Positions 11,136-22,969 of a DNA stretch of 64,000 bases are shown piece after piece. The stretch's first letter is position 1. Each line of letters begins with the position of its first letter. Location: positions 46,402,232 through 46,466,231 of the forward strand of contig NC_077248.1 of assembly GCF_947179165.1 (NCBI RefSeq), in the 5' to 3' direction. A program made the position numbers and the translations under genes. Below the pieces are notes generated by a model that saw only the letters and a program-made list of their open reading frames with translations, was not told where the DNA came from and searched no databases. Source of the DNA: Solanum dulcamara (Eukaryota; Streptophyta; Magnoliopsida; Solanales; Solanaceae).

Positions 11136-12110
11136 CAGATCATGATATTCTTGAGTAGGCTAGCTGGCACTAAAGCCATTCCAACCATGCTCGCAATACT
11201 AACTCCTGTTGATGGTCCGATTTCTACTACAGTTCATCCAACATATAAAGTGGTAGGCATAGATGCATTCTTTAGGCTACTAATGGGTCCTGTGTTGACT
11301 GGTATTGAGCATGACATACTTACCAAATTCCTCAAGCTCAAACCTACAGTTTTCCATGGTATTGAAAATTAGGATACCTACGAGTTTATTTTTGATTGGT
11401 ATGAGAGGATACACAAGCTGAGCATAGTGTATTAGCATAGAGTGGAGTTTATGACTTTCCAGCTGCATGGAGAGGCCAAGCAGTGATGGAGGGCCTATGT
11501 GGAGTATCTTTTTTGTGTTGCCCCTACTCACTTGGGCTCAGATCCATGCTCTATTTTTAGAGAAGTATGTGCCTCACACCTTGAGGGATGGGAAGAAGGA
11601 TGAGTTTATGGCCCTTGAACAAAGAGGGTTATCAGTGACTGCTTATGAAGCTAAATTTCATGCACTATCAGGTATGCTACTTAGCTGATCACTACTGAAG
11701 AGGAGAGGATCAGGTTGTTCGTGAACGGGTTGGACCCCGAGTTGTAGGTACTTTCTATTTATATGATTTCATCTGACAGGAGCTTCAATGAGGTTACAGA
11801 TTTTGTTAAGAAAGTTAAAGGTATGGGGAAGGATGTGCAAGCAAAGACCTTGTCTAAACCTCCTAGAAATGCAGGTAACTTTCAAAGGTCTTATTCCAGA
11901 GGGTTAGACAGGCCGGTGATTGCTTCCCGGCCAATTCAGTCAGCACTGCCCACTTCTACTGTCAGCTTTTCAAGTACTCCATAGTAGCATAAGGCCCATG
12001 AGGTCCAGGGAGCATCATTTCTAGGTAGCCGCCTATCTTTTAATCGCGGCTGTTTTAATTGTGGAGAGCAAGGCCATATAGAGAGGGAGTAATGTCACCC
12101 CTGCAGGATA
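11136..12110 (+). pseudogene. gag of element C, C-terminal part
   Basis: Resumes exactly at the target duplication of A. Capsid signatures include FHGIEN then DTYEFIFDWYERIHKL and VEFMTFQLHGEAKQ (11347-11485), then after a frame change LFLEKYVPHTLRDGKKDEF and LEQRGLSVTAYEAKFHALS (11545-11670). A zinc knuckle at 12051-12095 reads CFNCGEQGHIERE-stop-C, so the Cys and His ligands survive but a TAA sits inside. Stops also at 11371, 11434 and 11485, the last where the family has Trp. With 847-1161 this makes one gag. Confidence 0.83.
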
Positions 12111-12289
12111 GTTTCAGCCTCCAGCAGGCTCGAGAAGTGGTCCTAGTAGCTGGAGGGAACAGTGGCATTGGACGTCCATAAAATGGGTGATAAGGAAATC
12201 TGAGAGGCTGTAGGGGCTAGGGCAGTAGTAATACAGGTCAGGAAGCATCCAGCCAGGCAGGAAGGTGGCTGTCAAGATGACCAGGCTTA

Positions 12290-12780
12290 GTTTTATGCAT
12301 TCCTAATCAAGACCAAGGCAGAGGCATCTGATGTAGTTATCATAGGTACTATTCTTATCTGTTACCGGATGACTACTATTTTATTTGATCTAGGTTCCAC
12401 TTATTCCTATATGTCAGTAAGATACACCTTGGGTTTTGATGTATTATGTGATATATTGGATCTGTTCATATTTCTACCCATGTTGGAGAGTCATTCATAG
12501 TCACCCATGTGTATCATTGTTGTTCTATTGTGTTTATGGGATACCAGACTTGGGTTGACTTAGTAATCCTAGACATGAAAGATTTTGATGTGATCTTAGG
12601 AATGACTAGGTTGTCCCCCTACTTTGTTGTACTTAATTACAATTCAAAGACTGTAGCTTTAGAGATCCCAGATAGGGAAAGGTTAGAGTGGGAAGGGGTG
12701 TACAAGCCTAAGCCATCTAAGGTCATATACTTTCTCTAGGCTAAAAAAATGGTAGGGCAGGGATTTTTGGCATATTTGTC
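12290..12780 (+). pseudogene. Protease region of element C
   Basis: Loop reads TTILFDLGSTYSYMS (12372-12416), with the catalytic Asp kept and Asp-Leu-Gly instead of the usual Asp-Pro/Thr/Ser-Gly. The second half, at 12545-12610, reads WVDLVILDMKDFDVILGM. Ends in a TAG after KVIYFL (12737-12739). Part of the Gag-Pol polyprotein; frameshifts separate it from gag. Confidence 0.75.
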
Positions 12781-14150
12781 CCATATTCAGAATATGGAGG
12801 TAAAGTCTCCTTCTATTGAGTCTATTCTAATAGTGTGTGAATTTCCGGAAGTTTTCCCTTCAGACTTGCCTGGTATGCCTTCTGATCGAGACATATACTT
12901 AGAAGCATTGATTTAGAGCTGGGTACTCTTCCAATTTCCATTCCTCCCTACCGTATGGCTCCGACAGAGTTGAGAGAGCTTAAGGCTCAAATTCAGAAGC
13001 TTCTTGATAAGGGGTTCATTCATCTTCCTTGGGGTGATCTGATGTTGTTTGTCAAGAAAAATAATAGAGTATGAGAATGTGCATTGACTACCGATAGTTG
13101 AATAAGGTTACCATCATAAATAAATTGCCTCATATTGATGACCTGTTTGACTTGTTACAAGGTGCTTCAGTCTTTTCAAAGATTGATCTCAGGTCTAGGT
13201 ATCATTAGTTGAAAATTAGACCTGCGAATGTGCCTTAAATAGCTTTTAGGACTAGGTATGGGCACTATGAATTTTTAGTAATGTCTTTTGGGTTGACCAA
13301 TGCACCTGCAACCTTTATGAGTTTGATGAGTAAGGTGTTCATACCGTTCCTGGATTCGTTTGTCATAGTGTTTATAGATGATATATTGGTGTATTCAAAG
13401 GGTGAACAAAAACATGTAGATCATCTTCGAATTGTGTTGGGAGTTTTGGGAAGATAAAAGATGTATGCAAAATTGTCTAAGTGTGAATTTTGGCTACATT
13501 CAATTGCTTTTTAAGGCCATATTGTTTCAAAAGAAAAAGTAATGGTGGACCCACAAAAGATTGAGGCAGTTAGGAATTAGGTTAGGCCTAGTTCTATGAC
13601 AGAGGTTAGAAGTTTTGTAGGACTGACCACTTACTATCGCTAGTTTATGAAAAACTTTGCTTGCTACTCACTTGACTAGGTTGACTTAAAAGGACGTACC
13701 ATTCAAGTGGATTGACAAGTGTGAAGAGAGCTTCCAAAAGCTCAAAATTCTTCTGACCATAACACCAATTTTGACCCTGCTAGTCGAAGGTAAAGATTTT
13801 ATTTTTTATTGTGATGCTTCACATTCTGGTTTGGGTGTTGTGTTGATGTAGGATAAGAATATTGTAGCATATGCTTCACAACAATTAAAGGTGCATGAAA
13901 GGAACCACCCGACTCTTGACGTATAGTTGGCAGGGGTAGTGTTTGCACTAAAAATCTGGAGACATTATTTGTACGGTGTCAAGTGTGAGGTTTTTACTAA
14001 TCATCGCAACTTTCAACACATATTCACCTAGAAGGACTTAAATCTGAGACAGCGAAGGTGGATGGAGTTGCTAAAGGACTATGATGTCACTATCTAGTAC
14101 CATCCAAGCAAAGCTAATGTGGTAGTAGCAGATACATTGAGCCAGAAGCC
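12781..14150 (+). pseudogene. Reverse transcriptase and RNase H of element C
   Basis: RT opens with [19 protein letters not shown] near 12838. FIDD at 13371-13382 ([16 protein letters not shown]) is intact. [13 protein letters not shown] lies just upstream. RNase H carries FYCDASHSGLGVVLM (13804-13848) and [15 protein letters not shown]. Stops include a TAG near 12913, one at YR-stop-LNK near 13095, a TAA in KG-stop near 13514, and TAG in Q-stop positions such as HP/YHP near 14097. Most replace Gln, Trp or Arg codons. Confidence 0.87.
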
Positions 14151-15713
14151 GGTGAGCATGGGCATTTTAGCTTATTTGGGGGCCCTTAAGTGGCCCCTAG
14201 CTAGAGAAATTCAGGCCTTGGAGGCCAAATTCATGAGGCTAGGCATCTCAGAGAAAGGTGGAATAATGGCCGGAGTAGATCTAAGGCCCACTTTCATAGA
14301 AGAGATCAAGACCAAACAGTTTGAAGATGTATACTTAAATGAAATTAGAGGGAAGGTATTGATGGGAAAAGCTCCAGACTCAACACTAGATGCAGGTCGG
14401 GTGCTTCATTTTAGGGGAAGGATTTGTGTTCCCCAGGTAGATGGTCTAATTCAAAAGATCCAGTTTGAATCTCATAGTTCACGATACTCTATTCACCTTG
14501 GAGTTACTAAGATATATCAAGACTTGAAATGGCTATATTGATGGCCGGGTATTAAGAAAGACATAGCTGAATATGTAGCCAAGTATCAAAACTGCCAACA
14601 GGTGAAGTATGACCACCAAAGACCTACAGGTTTGTTGCAAAAAATGCCCATTCTTGAATGGAAGTGGGAGAGAATAGCCATGGATTTCGTGGTGGGACTT
14701 CCTCAGACTTTTGGAAAGTGTGACTCTATTTGGGTGGTGGTTGACAGGTTAACATAGTCAACACACTTCATTCTAGTTAGAATGGATTACAATGCACAAT
14801 AGTTGACCAGAATTTATGTGAAGGAGATAGTAAGGCTACATGAGGTTCCTCTTTCTATCATTTTAGACCGTGGTACACAGTTCACTTCCAAATTTTGGGG
14901 TAAGTTACATGAAGAGTTGGGTACCCAACTCACTTTCAGCACAACTTTCCATCCATAGATAGAAGGGCAGTCAAAAAGGACTATACAAGTGCTAGAAGAT
15001 ATGTTGAGGGCATGTGTGATAGACTTTAGGGCTATTGGGACAAGTTTTTGCTCTTGTGTGAGTTCTCCTACAATAATAGCTACTACTCTAGTATTGATAT
15101 GGCACCATTCGAACCCTTGTATGGGAGGAGATACAGTTCTCCAATAGGGTGGTTTGAAGATGGAGAAGTGGAGCCATTGTGGGTTGACTTAGTGATGGAT
15201 GCTCAAGATAAGGTAAGAAGTATCCGAGCTAAGCTTCTAGTGGCTCAAAGTCGTCAGAAGAAGTATTCTAATCGCAAGGTGAGGGATATGACATTCAAGG
15301 CTGGTGAACAAACACTTCTAAATTTATCACCTATTAAAGGGGTGATGAGGTTTGGCAAGAAGGGCAAACTCAATCCTCGCTATATTGGTCCTTTTGAAAT
15401 TCTTGATTGTGTAGGGCTAGTGGCGTACATATTGGCCTTACTACATAGATTGTCTAGGGTACACCCAATATTCCATGTGTCTATATTGAAAAAGTACCAT
15501 GGGAATGGGGACTACATCATTAAATGAGACTCAGTATTATTAGACAATGAACTTCAGTATGTGGAAGAGTAGTTGAAATTCTTGATCGTGATGTCCAAAA
15601 ATTGAGGAATAAGGAGGAGATTAATATGGTTAAAGTGTAATGGAAATATCATTCGGTATAGAAATCTACTTGGGAGACTAAGAAATACATGCGAGACAAG
15701 TATCCTCAATTGT
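14119..15713 (+). pseudogene. Integrase and chromodomain-like tail of element C, catalytic Glu lost
   Basis: H2C2 region near 14470-14600 (HSSRYSIH...CQNCQQ), core start MDFVVGLPQT near 14682, second Asp in LDRGTQF near 14867. The catalytic Glu codon is AAA at 14974-14976 (GQSKRTIQVLEDM), a Glu to Lys change that would abolish strand transfer. The longest open piece, 15048-15527, covers FSYNNSYYSSIDMAPFEPLY and GVMRFGKKGKLNPRYIGPFE. The tail (15590-15713) keeps VKV, TWET and MRDKYPQLF with stops between. TGA at 14539 and TAG at 14755 interrupt earlier parts. Confidence 0.87.
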
Positions 15714-15804
15714 TCGACAAAACAAGTACTACTCTATCTTTACTTTAGTCTTATTTTTCCTAGTTAGTCACTCGGGGATGAGTGATAGGTAAATTGGTAT
15801 CTAT
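15714..15804 (+). other. 3' untranslated region of element C
   Basis: Ninety bases between the last pol codons and the 3' LTR. The family's usual purine-rich tract is degraded to CTCGGGGATGAGTGATAGG. Confidence 0.6.
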
Positions 15805-17525
15805 TGTAATAACCTATTTCCGTTGTTAGGGATAGACAATGGGGATGGATTTTGGGCCAGGAAACTGTGGGTAGTAACTTCAAAAAATTTAAGCCTAGGC
15901 CAGACTTGGATAAATTCTGAGTGAGGTAAAGTCAAGGGGATCTTGTGAATGATGGGAGGTAAAATATATAATTTTATTCGATAGTCTTATAGCCAAAATG
16001 ATATAAAGCATTTATGTCTTCGCGAAATCACATTCGGACAAGTAAATCTCTTGAAATCGAATTTGGCGTGAAGGGTATAATTTTAATGCATCTTTGGAAG
16101 GGGTGTGATGAGAAATGGGGGCTTGGAGCACAAAATTTGAGCTCACTATTTTTGCATATCCTGCCAGAGAGAGACAGTCGTGACTTAAGTCATGAAAAAG
16201 ATCAGAAACGGTTTTTTTTGCAACAATTAGTTTCAAAAACCCCAAAAGGCGACCTATAGCGATTTTCATTAATTTTCCACTGATTTACAATCTTAAGGCA
16301 AGGTTTTTACTCCCTATATTCATACTTTGATTCCTAGAAACTAGAAGTATGGGTGATAATCATTGGGAGAGGGTTTGAACTGAAAATATATGGTGGGAAA
16401 TAGCCCTAGGGTAAGGTTAGGATTATGGGTTGGCCTAGGGAGTGAAATTGTATTATATCTCATAATATTTAGGCCATTATATTGATCCTTGATATGTATT
16501 TAATGTTTTTTAGACCAAGAACAAGAAGAACGAACCCAAAAAAGGAAGACTCTTTCATTGTAAGGTTATGAAAGCTTGAATTTGAGGTAGGTGATGGCCT
16601 AGTTTCCCATATGTGTTTCATATACTTGTTAAATTGCTTCATGATATGCATGTGTGTATATAAATAGGGAAACATGCTGGATTATGGGTAAAATAATCAC
16701 TTGCTGGTCTGTTATTATGATAAACCTGTTCTTAGTGGTATAAATATTGTAAATATTGAATGTTTTTGTGATTTTGACATACTTAGATTAGGTTTCATGT
16801 TTTGCCACACAATTTGGATTGAGTGTCATGTTCCGACATATACTTAAATTGGGTGTCATATTCCGACATAAAGCTGATTATTTGTAGGTCCCTTGAGAGG
16901 ACCCTTGGGTGAAATTATAGCATGTAGAAGACACTTGGTTCTGATATTGAGATGTTTTTGAATTATTATGTATATGTATATGCATATTATGTTGAATTTA
17001 CTTGTTTATAATTTGCTTACTGGCTAACCGCGTGATCCTACCAGTGCACCATTGATTTTGTGTACTGATACTACTCTTGCTCTACGTTTTTGTTGAGTAG
17101 AGGGCATATTCAACCAACTGTAGAGAGACCCCGGCTAGAAGATTAAGCTTGTTCGTGTTCAAGGGTGATCTATTTATTTCAAGCTGCCATGGACTCATCC
17201 ATGTTCTAGTCCTCTTTTCCAGGACTAAGACTTTAAACACTGTTTTATTATTATGTTTTCTTATGGGAGTGTTTCCCTTTACTTTTCAAATATTATTAGA
17301 GTTTTGTACGGACGACTTTCAGTTTCCTAGGGTATTTCCTCACTTCTTGATATTTGATCTTTTTTGCTGAGTTTATGGGGACTCAGTCATTATTCTAGTT
17401 TATGTCCTGCTTCTGTATATCTAAGCTTGTGTGCATATTTCAATTTTTATTGTTGGAATGTTAGAATGGTTCTCCCATCGGAGAGTTAGAGTGGGTGCGA
17501 GTCACGGCGGATTGGGGTCGTGACA
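15805..17525 (+). repeat. 3' LTR of element C (1721 bp)
   Basis: Starts TGTAATAACC, ends GGGGTCGTGACA, so TG...CA termini. Its last 630 bp match the start of the window. The left target duplication cannot be checked because it lies outside; the bases following are cataa. Confidence 0.87.
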
Positions 17526-17975
17526 CATAACCTCCAAATATTTAATTCAAGTCTTTATGATTTTCTCCATTTTTGTCTATATAAATTTATTTGTTTGGTT
17601 TCCTTAGACCCTACCAAGTAATCCTTTTTCATTCTAAAGTTAAAGTAGGGCAAAATGGTCTAATGGACCCTGTACTTGTATTAGTTTGTATTATGGTCCC
17701 TTCTACTTAAAGCTTTACCAATTGAATTCTTAAACTCAGTAAAACACAATATATCAAATCCCTCTTATCATTCACCAGAATTATGTGGCATTAATATGGG
17801 TGAGTTAGCGAGAGTGTGTTACCACACACGTGTAGAGGCAAGTGAACATCATATCATATAAGAATAAAATAATAAATTTTAAAAAGGATAAAAAATAAAA
17901 AAATGTACCTTCATCCTCCCCCACCTTCTTTTCGAACCACCCCCACTCCCATTCCCGCTCCAACCTCCACCCCTA
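17526..17975. other. Unassigned AT-rich spacer
   Basis: No coding signal and no match to the other repeats here. It contains an A-rich stretch (17865-17910) followed by a C/T-rich stretch (17911-17970). It may be older transposon debris or original flank of C and H. Confidence 0.5.
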
Positions 17976-19327
17976 TTTTCACGATTGAATTTAGGCCTTA
18001 GATGTGACACAATGATTAGAATTCTGAGAAACTCCAACCAAGCCTCTTATCATGCATAACATGACATGATAATAACATGAAATAAAAAGTAAGCTTAGAT
18101 GCGGAAGATAATTCTCAAAACATAGAAATCTCGATAACAGAGAAATCCCATCATGATAGTCAAAATAAATAAAAGTCTACTCGTCTAGTCTTACAATGCC
18201 ACTACTATATAAATAGGGGTGTAGGACAAGCCCTAGCTCACCCAAAACATAAGAAAGTGAAATAATCTGAACATAAAGAAATGACATAACATGTTCTCCC
18301 TCAAATCATTAAGATTCACCAAGATAAGCAACTTGAGTGAAACCCAAACTAGCCATAGAAATGGGCAGGAGTGTCGTGACCTATATAATAAAATAATATA
18401 TGCAAAACTATGCATTAGTACATGTAATGTACTAAGTATGTGAGAAACATGCATAACATATATAAAAGAGAATGATAGGCATGAACATGAGATAGAGGGC
18501 CAAAAATTCTTGAAAAACGTGAAGTAAATCATAAAAACATGAGATAAAGTCAATGCATCATAAAAAGACATCATGAAAAGCTTGTAAGAAAATATAGTAA
18601 TTTTGTGGGATATGGACCATAACCGACAATAAAATCATGTGAGCTATAACATGGAGTCAAAGGAAAGGCTACTTGCCAAGGTAGACTCCGTATCATTATC
18701 AATATAAGCTATTTGTAGATCCACTAGCTAAGTTATTTAAGACACTATGGGGCACGTAGTTTGGGAGAGGTTACTATTAGACACTCCCTTATCAAGCCTC
18801 CATTTCTAGCCCTCTCGGTGCTAAGATAAATCCCAACGGAATAGGTAAAATTAATTATCAACATATCATTAGGAAAGGGAATAAACATATATAAAATCAC
18901 ATCATAAAATCATATAAAGTAGCTCTTTTCAAATCATTATTCATCACATAATTAATATAGACACTTACCTTTATAAGCATTTAAATCATAATTTCATTCA
19001 TATTGTGAGAAAACCTTTCACAATTCATTGATACATAGTTGAAAACATTCTTGAAACATAATTCATAATCTTCGTAAAACATGCATAATTCTTTCATGAA
19101 TTTCATGATCATAATTCATCATTGATATTGAAAATCATTGGCATAATTCACCTGTCCATGTGAAATCAATTGAAAATAATGTATATTAGTAAAGTCATGC
19201 ATAGTAAAATAGAATATAATCAATTGAATCAAAGTAGAGAGGACTCATGAAGAATTGACATGAAACCCTTATTGAATTGGGTGAAATTGAACTTGAAAGA
19301 AAGGGATCTTTTGAGACTCAATGGATG
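17976..19327 (-). repeat. H: truncated LTR of the D/I/L-type family, possibly the 3' LTR of F
   Basis: Shares with I (50488-52558) and L's LTR an ordered block set: accaagcctctt, cattagtacatgtaatgtactaagtatgtg, ataaccgacaa, cttgccaaggtagactc, gtagatccactagctaag. The left end (TTTCACGATTGAATTTAGGCC) looks like a C-to-T decayed version of the family end. It stops abruptly at about 19327, roughly in mid-LTR, where G starts. Its strand matches F. Confidence 0.75.
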
Positions 19328-19980
19328 AAATTTGTTTTTGCATGTATTATGATTTTTTCATTCAAAAGTCTTTCTTAGTGAGTGTAAATAAAAATAAATT
19401 TTCCATATTCATTGCTTGTCTGGGAGGGAGGTAGTGATTAGGAAAACAAATGACAATAGAAATTCAAAAAGTCTGACTTCGAAAGAAGGGATAAACTTTA
19501 TCTAAATTAGTTGAGACCGAGAGGAGATAGTACTCTGAGATCCAGGGTGAGGGTTAGTATATTATACATTCTGAGATCGGGAGAAGATGAATGAGATACG
19601 TCTAAGAAGGACCAGGAGGTGAATTAGATGTTACTTAACTCGCTATATTTTGCATGCAATGCATTGAACGATATCATGAATACGAGTCATCTATTAAGTT
19701 ATAAGTAATGAGATTATATTCCTAGTTTAGTCTTTATATTATTTACAACCTTAATCTTGTTTACTTGTCATTACATAGTTACTTGTTCTTAAATCAAAAC
19801 CAAAACCCCTCCTTTTATTTTATGCACTTTTATTTTTGGAAAGTAGAAACTACAACTAAAAAGTGATAGCTAATAGATTTTTTTCAACTTATTCCCTGTG
19901 GGATTGGCCTCAACTCTTAGTTGGGTAAATATATTGCTAACGATCGTCTATATTTTTTTTGATATAATTGAGCGTTATCA
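19328..19980 (+). repeat. 5' LTR of element G, 3' part
   Basis: Nearly identical by eye to 30992-31642, including ttgcatgcaatgcattga and atattgctaacgatc. Ends GTTATCA, as does the downstream copy. About the first kilobase of the LTR is missing, cut at the H junction. Confidence 0.85.
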
Positions 19981-19983
19981 AAA

Positions 19984-20001
19984 GGGCACCGTTACTGGAG
20001 A
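19984..20001 (+). other. Primer-binding site of G (tRNA-Asp type, degraded)
   Basis: GGGCACCGTTACTGGAGA, 3 bp after the LTR end, resembles the Asp-tRNA complement TGGCGCCGTTGCCGGG used by Athila-like elements, with mainly G/A and C/T differences. Confidence 0.72.
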
Positions 20002-21762
20002 ATATGATTTTGAAATAATCTGTTAGTTGTTATTTTAGTTTGTAGTTCTATTTCCTAGTTTTATTCTTTGTTTTTATTTTAATTTGTGGTTACTACAGCG
20101 CTCATGTGTAAACTTGATAAAGTCTGAGTAATCAAGTAAATCAGGCACTTTATGGGAGGCAATCCGTATGGATACCGAGTAGTTAGGTAACCCACTATTG
20201 ATGCCTAGGGCATCACAAATATGACCACTTCCCTTGTTTTCAATTTTGGAGTTTTTGAGTGCATTGGGGACAATGCACAAATTTTAGTGGGGAGGTGGGC
20301 ATCCTAAAACCCTTTGGAATTTTTTTTGCCATGTTTCCTTTCTCTAAAGGTGTATTATCTAGTAGAACTGGCATGTTTAGGTTGTTTGTATGAATGTAAG
20401 TGTCTATAGGAATATTTAGTAGCCCATGAAAGTAACAAAGATGGCCCCTATTTAATTTTTTTGAGTAGTTGTGTGATTGTTCTCAATTGTGGTAGCTGAT
20501 TTGTTAAGATCTTTGTAATACTGTACATAGTGATTTGTTGGTCATATTCTAGTTATGACTATGTTGATTAGTACCAAATAGCATAAGATCAGTGCTATGT
20601 GTGGGTTATCTAAATTTGTGTGGTTTGATTGATGCATTTGTAAGGTAAAACTTGCCTGGTTAGTCTCACTAAAATAATTAGATAGATGGATTAGGATAGG
20701 ATCATAGGCCTTTGTTGATAATGAGTCACTTAGCCTAAATTTTACCAACCAAATGAAATTGTACACTTTGAACCAAAAGTTTGAGCTTTAATAGACCTTT
20801 TCTTTAATTAAACACAATTCACCTTCCCTCTCTATTTGTGAATCCAAATTTTGGCCCTGGTATCTTGAAGGACAATGTGTACCTCAAGTCAGGCTAAAAG
20901 ACTGAGTTGAGGGTGGCTACTATAAGGAGAATCATTTTGTGAACCTTTATCTTGACCCTGGTCCCTCTTAGGAGATTATGTACTTCAACACAGGCCAAAA
21001 ACCTAAGTTGAGGGTGGCTAGTATAAGAAAAAAGTAGAAAAGTTAGGATATGAAAAGAATAGTGGGATGAGAAGAAAAGAAAAGCATGGGTTGTGGCCGC
21101 AAGTGAAAAAGATAAAAAAGTGCAAAAATGAGTCATAAATATTGAATAAGATTGAACAAAAGCGAAAACCACTCCCAAGAAGAAAGAATGAGAAATTAAG
21201 GGAACAATAAGAATTTAAGGGGTTGAAAATAAATAGCTAAGACAAAGTGGCGTTTTCAAGGGTAAAGTAGTCACTTTTATCCTAAATGTATCTTACCCAC
21301 GCCCAAGCCTACATTACAAGCCTAAAAAGTCCTATTGTGATCCTAAGAAGGTTATTCAAGAGTTGAAATGTTGAAAATAAGGGTAAGCCTATGGTCTTTA
21401 CTTTTGTATTGTTTGAACTTCTTTTGACAGTGCGAGTAGTTTTGTTCCAGTCTCTGTTATCCTTTATACACCGTGTGAGAGACTTCTTTGTGGTGAGGAC
21501 ACTGTGATTTTTCTGTTTGGTTACTATATTGACTAGTACATGACTGTTTGCATTAATTTGGTTAGCTATGAATAGTATGGTATTATGAAGTAATCCTTAC
21601 AAGTTGGTTAGAGCATGAGTTCATTGCATGAGTGAAATTGGGCCTATGGTTTATGTTATAGGGATGCCATAAATTTCCTATGAGTTACTTGTATTTGCGC
21701 ATCATTTGGCTTCACATTGTGTTATTGCTTGAGGAAAAGCAACAATTCTAAGTCGAGGGTGT
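20002..21762 (+). other. Non-coding interior of element G
   Basis: No reading frame resembles gag or pol. GAGTGCATTGGGGACAATG at about 20256 and the following GTGGGGAGGTGGGC resemble the stretch after pol in Athila-type elements, so pol was probably deleted or never present. Two diverged copies of an about 112-bp block, each ending aGTTGAGGGTGGCTA, sit at 20840-20917 and 20940-21029. The end (AAGTCGAGGGTGT, before 21763) is the likely plus-strand priming tract. Confidence 0.6.
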
Positions 21763-22766
21763 TGATGTGTCTCTAAAAGACGACATTTATAATGCCTAAA
21801 ACATAGAGTTATTGTAAGTTCTCAAGCATGTTTTGTTAGTTTGATATGCATTTTTGGTTGGTTTGCAGAGAAATTGAAGTGCTCTTGAGTTGATGATCAT
21901 TGGATTGGTTTATGTGGAAAGTTTTTTACATTTGGACTAAGGTGGAATGATGGTGTTGAGAATAGAGAAAAAAGAAAGCAAAATTTCATAAGAAGGGTTC
22001 AAACACTTGGTTTTGTTGAGGTTTTAGGATGACTTGAAAGGAGAAATCAAAGAACAAACTTCACCATGCATTGAAAGACCTTGGCTTAGATGTTTGGAGA
22101 CTAAATGAGCATGTTTGGACCAAGGGTGTACACCACGAGACCCTTCAAGGGCCCTAGTGCACACCACTAACTGTGAAAAGGTCCCTCCATCCATGAAGGA
22201 ACCATCTAGGAAAGCAGCCAAGAATTTGGCTAAGGCACACACCAAGGAAGAACCACCACGAGCCGTGGTGCTCACCACTGGCCGTGGTGGGTGCTGTGGT
22301 GGGTTGGCCAGGCATATTTGGCTAATGGCAACACCAAGATGCTTACCACTGAACTTGGAAAGCATCACTGGTCGTGAAAATACCCAGGCAACACATTAAA
22401 AGGTTTTCCTAGTTCTATTAGGATTTGTTTTCCTACTTAGTTTAGGATTAGGTTTCAACTTCTATAAATACACCACTTTGTTCTAGATTTAAGGTGTCGT
22501 TTTTCCTATTGTTTTGGGGATCTATTTCATGACTGAAAACATTATTTTTGAGAGTTTTCCATCATCATTCAAGAACACACACGACGACTTGTTTCTTGGC
22601 TAGTTTGGAAGACTTAAATCAAGTTTTGATTGCTTGTTTCAATTATTTGGTTGTTGAGTTGATTTTCTATATCTTTGTAAGTATTGTTTCATGATTTACA
22701 CACAAATTATTGTTGCGTTGCTTATAATTATTCATAGCTAAACCAAAAAATAGGGTTGTGGGAACC
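21763..22766 (+). repeat. 3' LTR of G, first part
   Basis: Begins TGATGTGTCTC after a purine-rich tract. It holds a clear TATA box (22462-22471) and is cut at 22766 by insertion of B. Continues at 30950. Confidence 0.75.
22462..22471 (+). promoter_or_regulatory. TATA box in 3' LTR of G
   Basis: CTATAAATAC, a strong plant TATA match at the expected U3/R position of the LTR. Confidence 0.55.
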
Positions 22767-22786
22767 TGTTATGCCCAACACTCTCG

Positions 22787-22969
22787 AGCTCAGAATGTCT
22801 TCTTAAGTTCCTTAGACATTATCATGTGAGCCGAATAAGCTACGACAAGCTCGGAATGTCTTCTTAAGTTCCTTAGACATTATCATGTGAGCCAGATAAG
22901 CTACGACAAGCTCGGAATGTCTTCTTAAGTTCCTTAGACATTATCATGTGAGCCGGATAAGCTACGACA
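22787..22969 (+). repeat. Three tandem 61-bp units in the left LTR of B
   Basis: Units start at 22787, 22848 and 22909 (agctcrgaatgtcttctt ... aagctacgaca). Element A has a single copy at the same place. The units differ at only a few positions. Confidence 0.93.

Larger units (their letters stand above)
1..17525 (+). mobile_element. Element C: Ty3/gypsy chromovirus-like retrotransposon, 5' end outside the window
   Basis: Order of parts: LTR 3' part, primer site, gag, protease, reverse transcriptase, RNase H, integrase, chromodomain-like tail, 3' LTR. Opening bases of the window (from aggaccctt) match 16896 onward in the downstream LTR, which identifies the two as an LTR pair. The interior is broken by element A (1162-11135). 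All coding frames carry stops. The RT FIDD motif is kept, but integrase has lost its catalytic Glu. Domain order and the C-terminal chromodomain-like block are typical of plant chromoviruses (Tekay/Del group); the clade is inferred. Confidence 0.85.

Noticed and set aside
17526..17975. Possible MITE or Helitron end in the spacer
   Set aside because: No terminal inverted repeats, hairpin end or target duplication could be seen.
18233..18574. 113-codon minus-strand frame rich in Phe, Leu and Ser
   Set aside because: Inside LTR H, AT-rich, no domain signature; chance frame.
22024..22399. Overlapping frames on both strands with a ccaccacgagccgtggtg palindromic stretch, considered as a gene
   Set aside because: Part of the G LTR upstream of its TATA box. 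The frames reflect local GC-richness and inverted words; no known domain.
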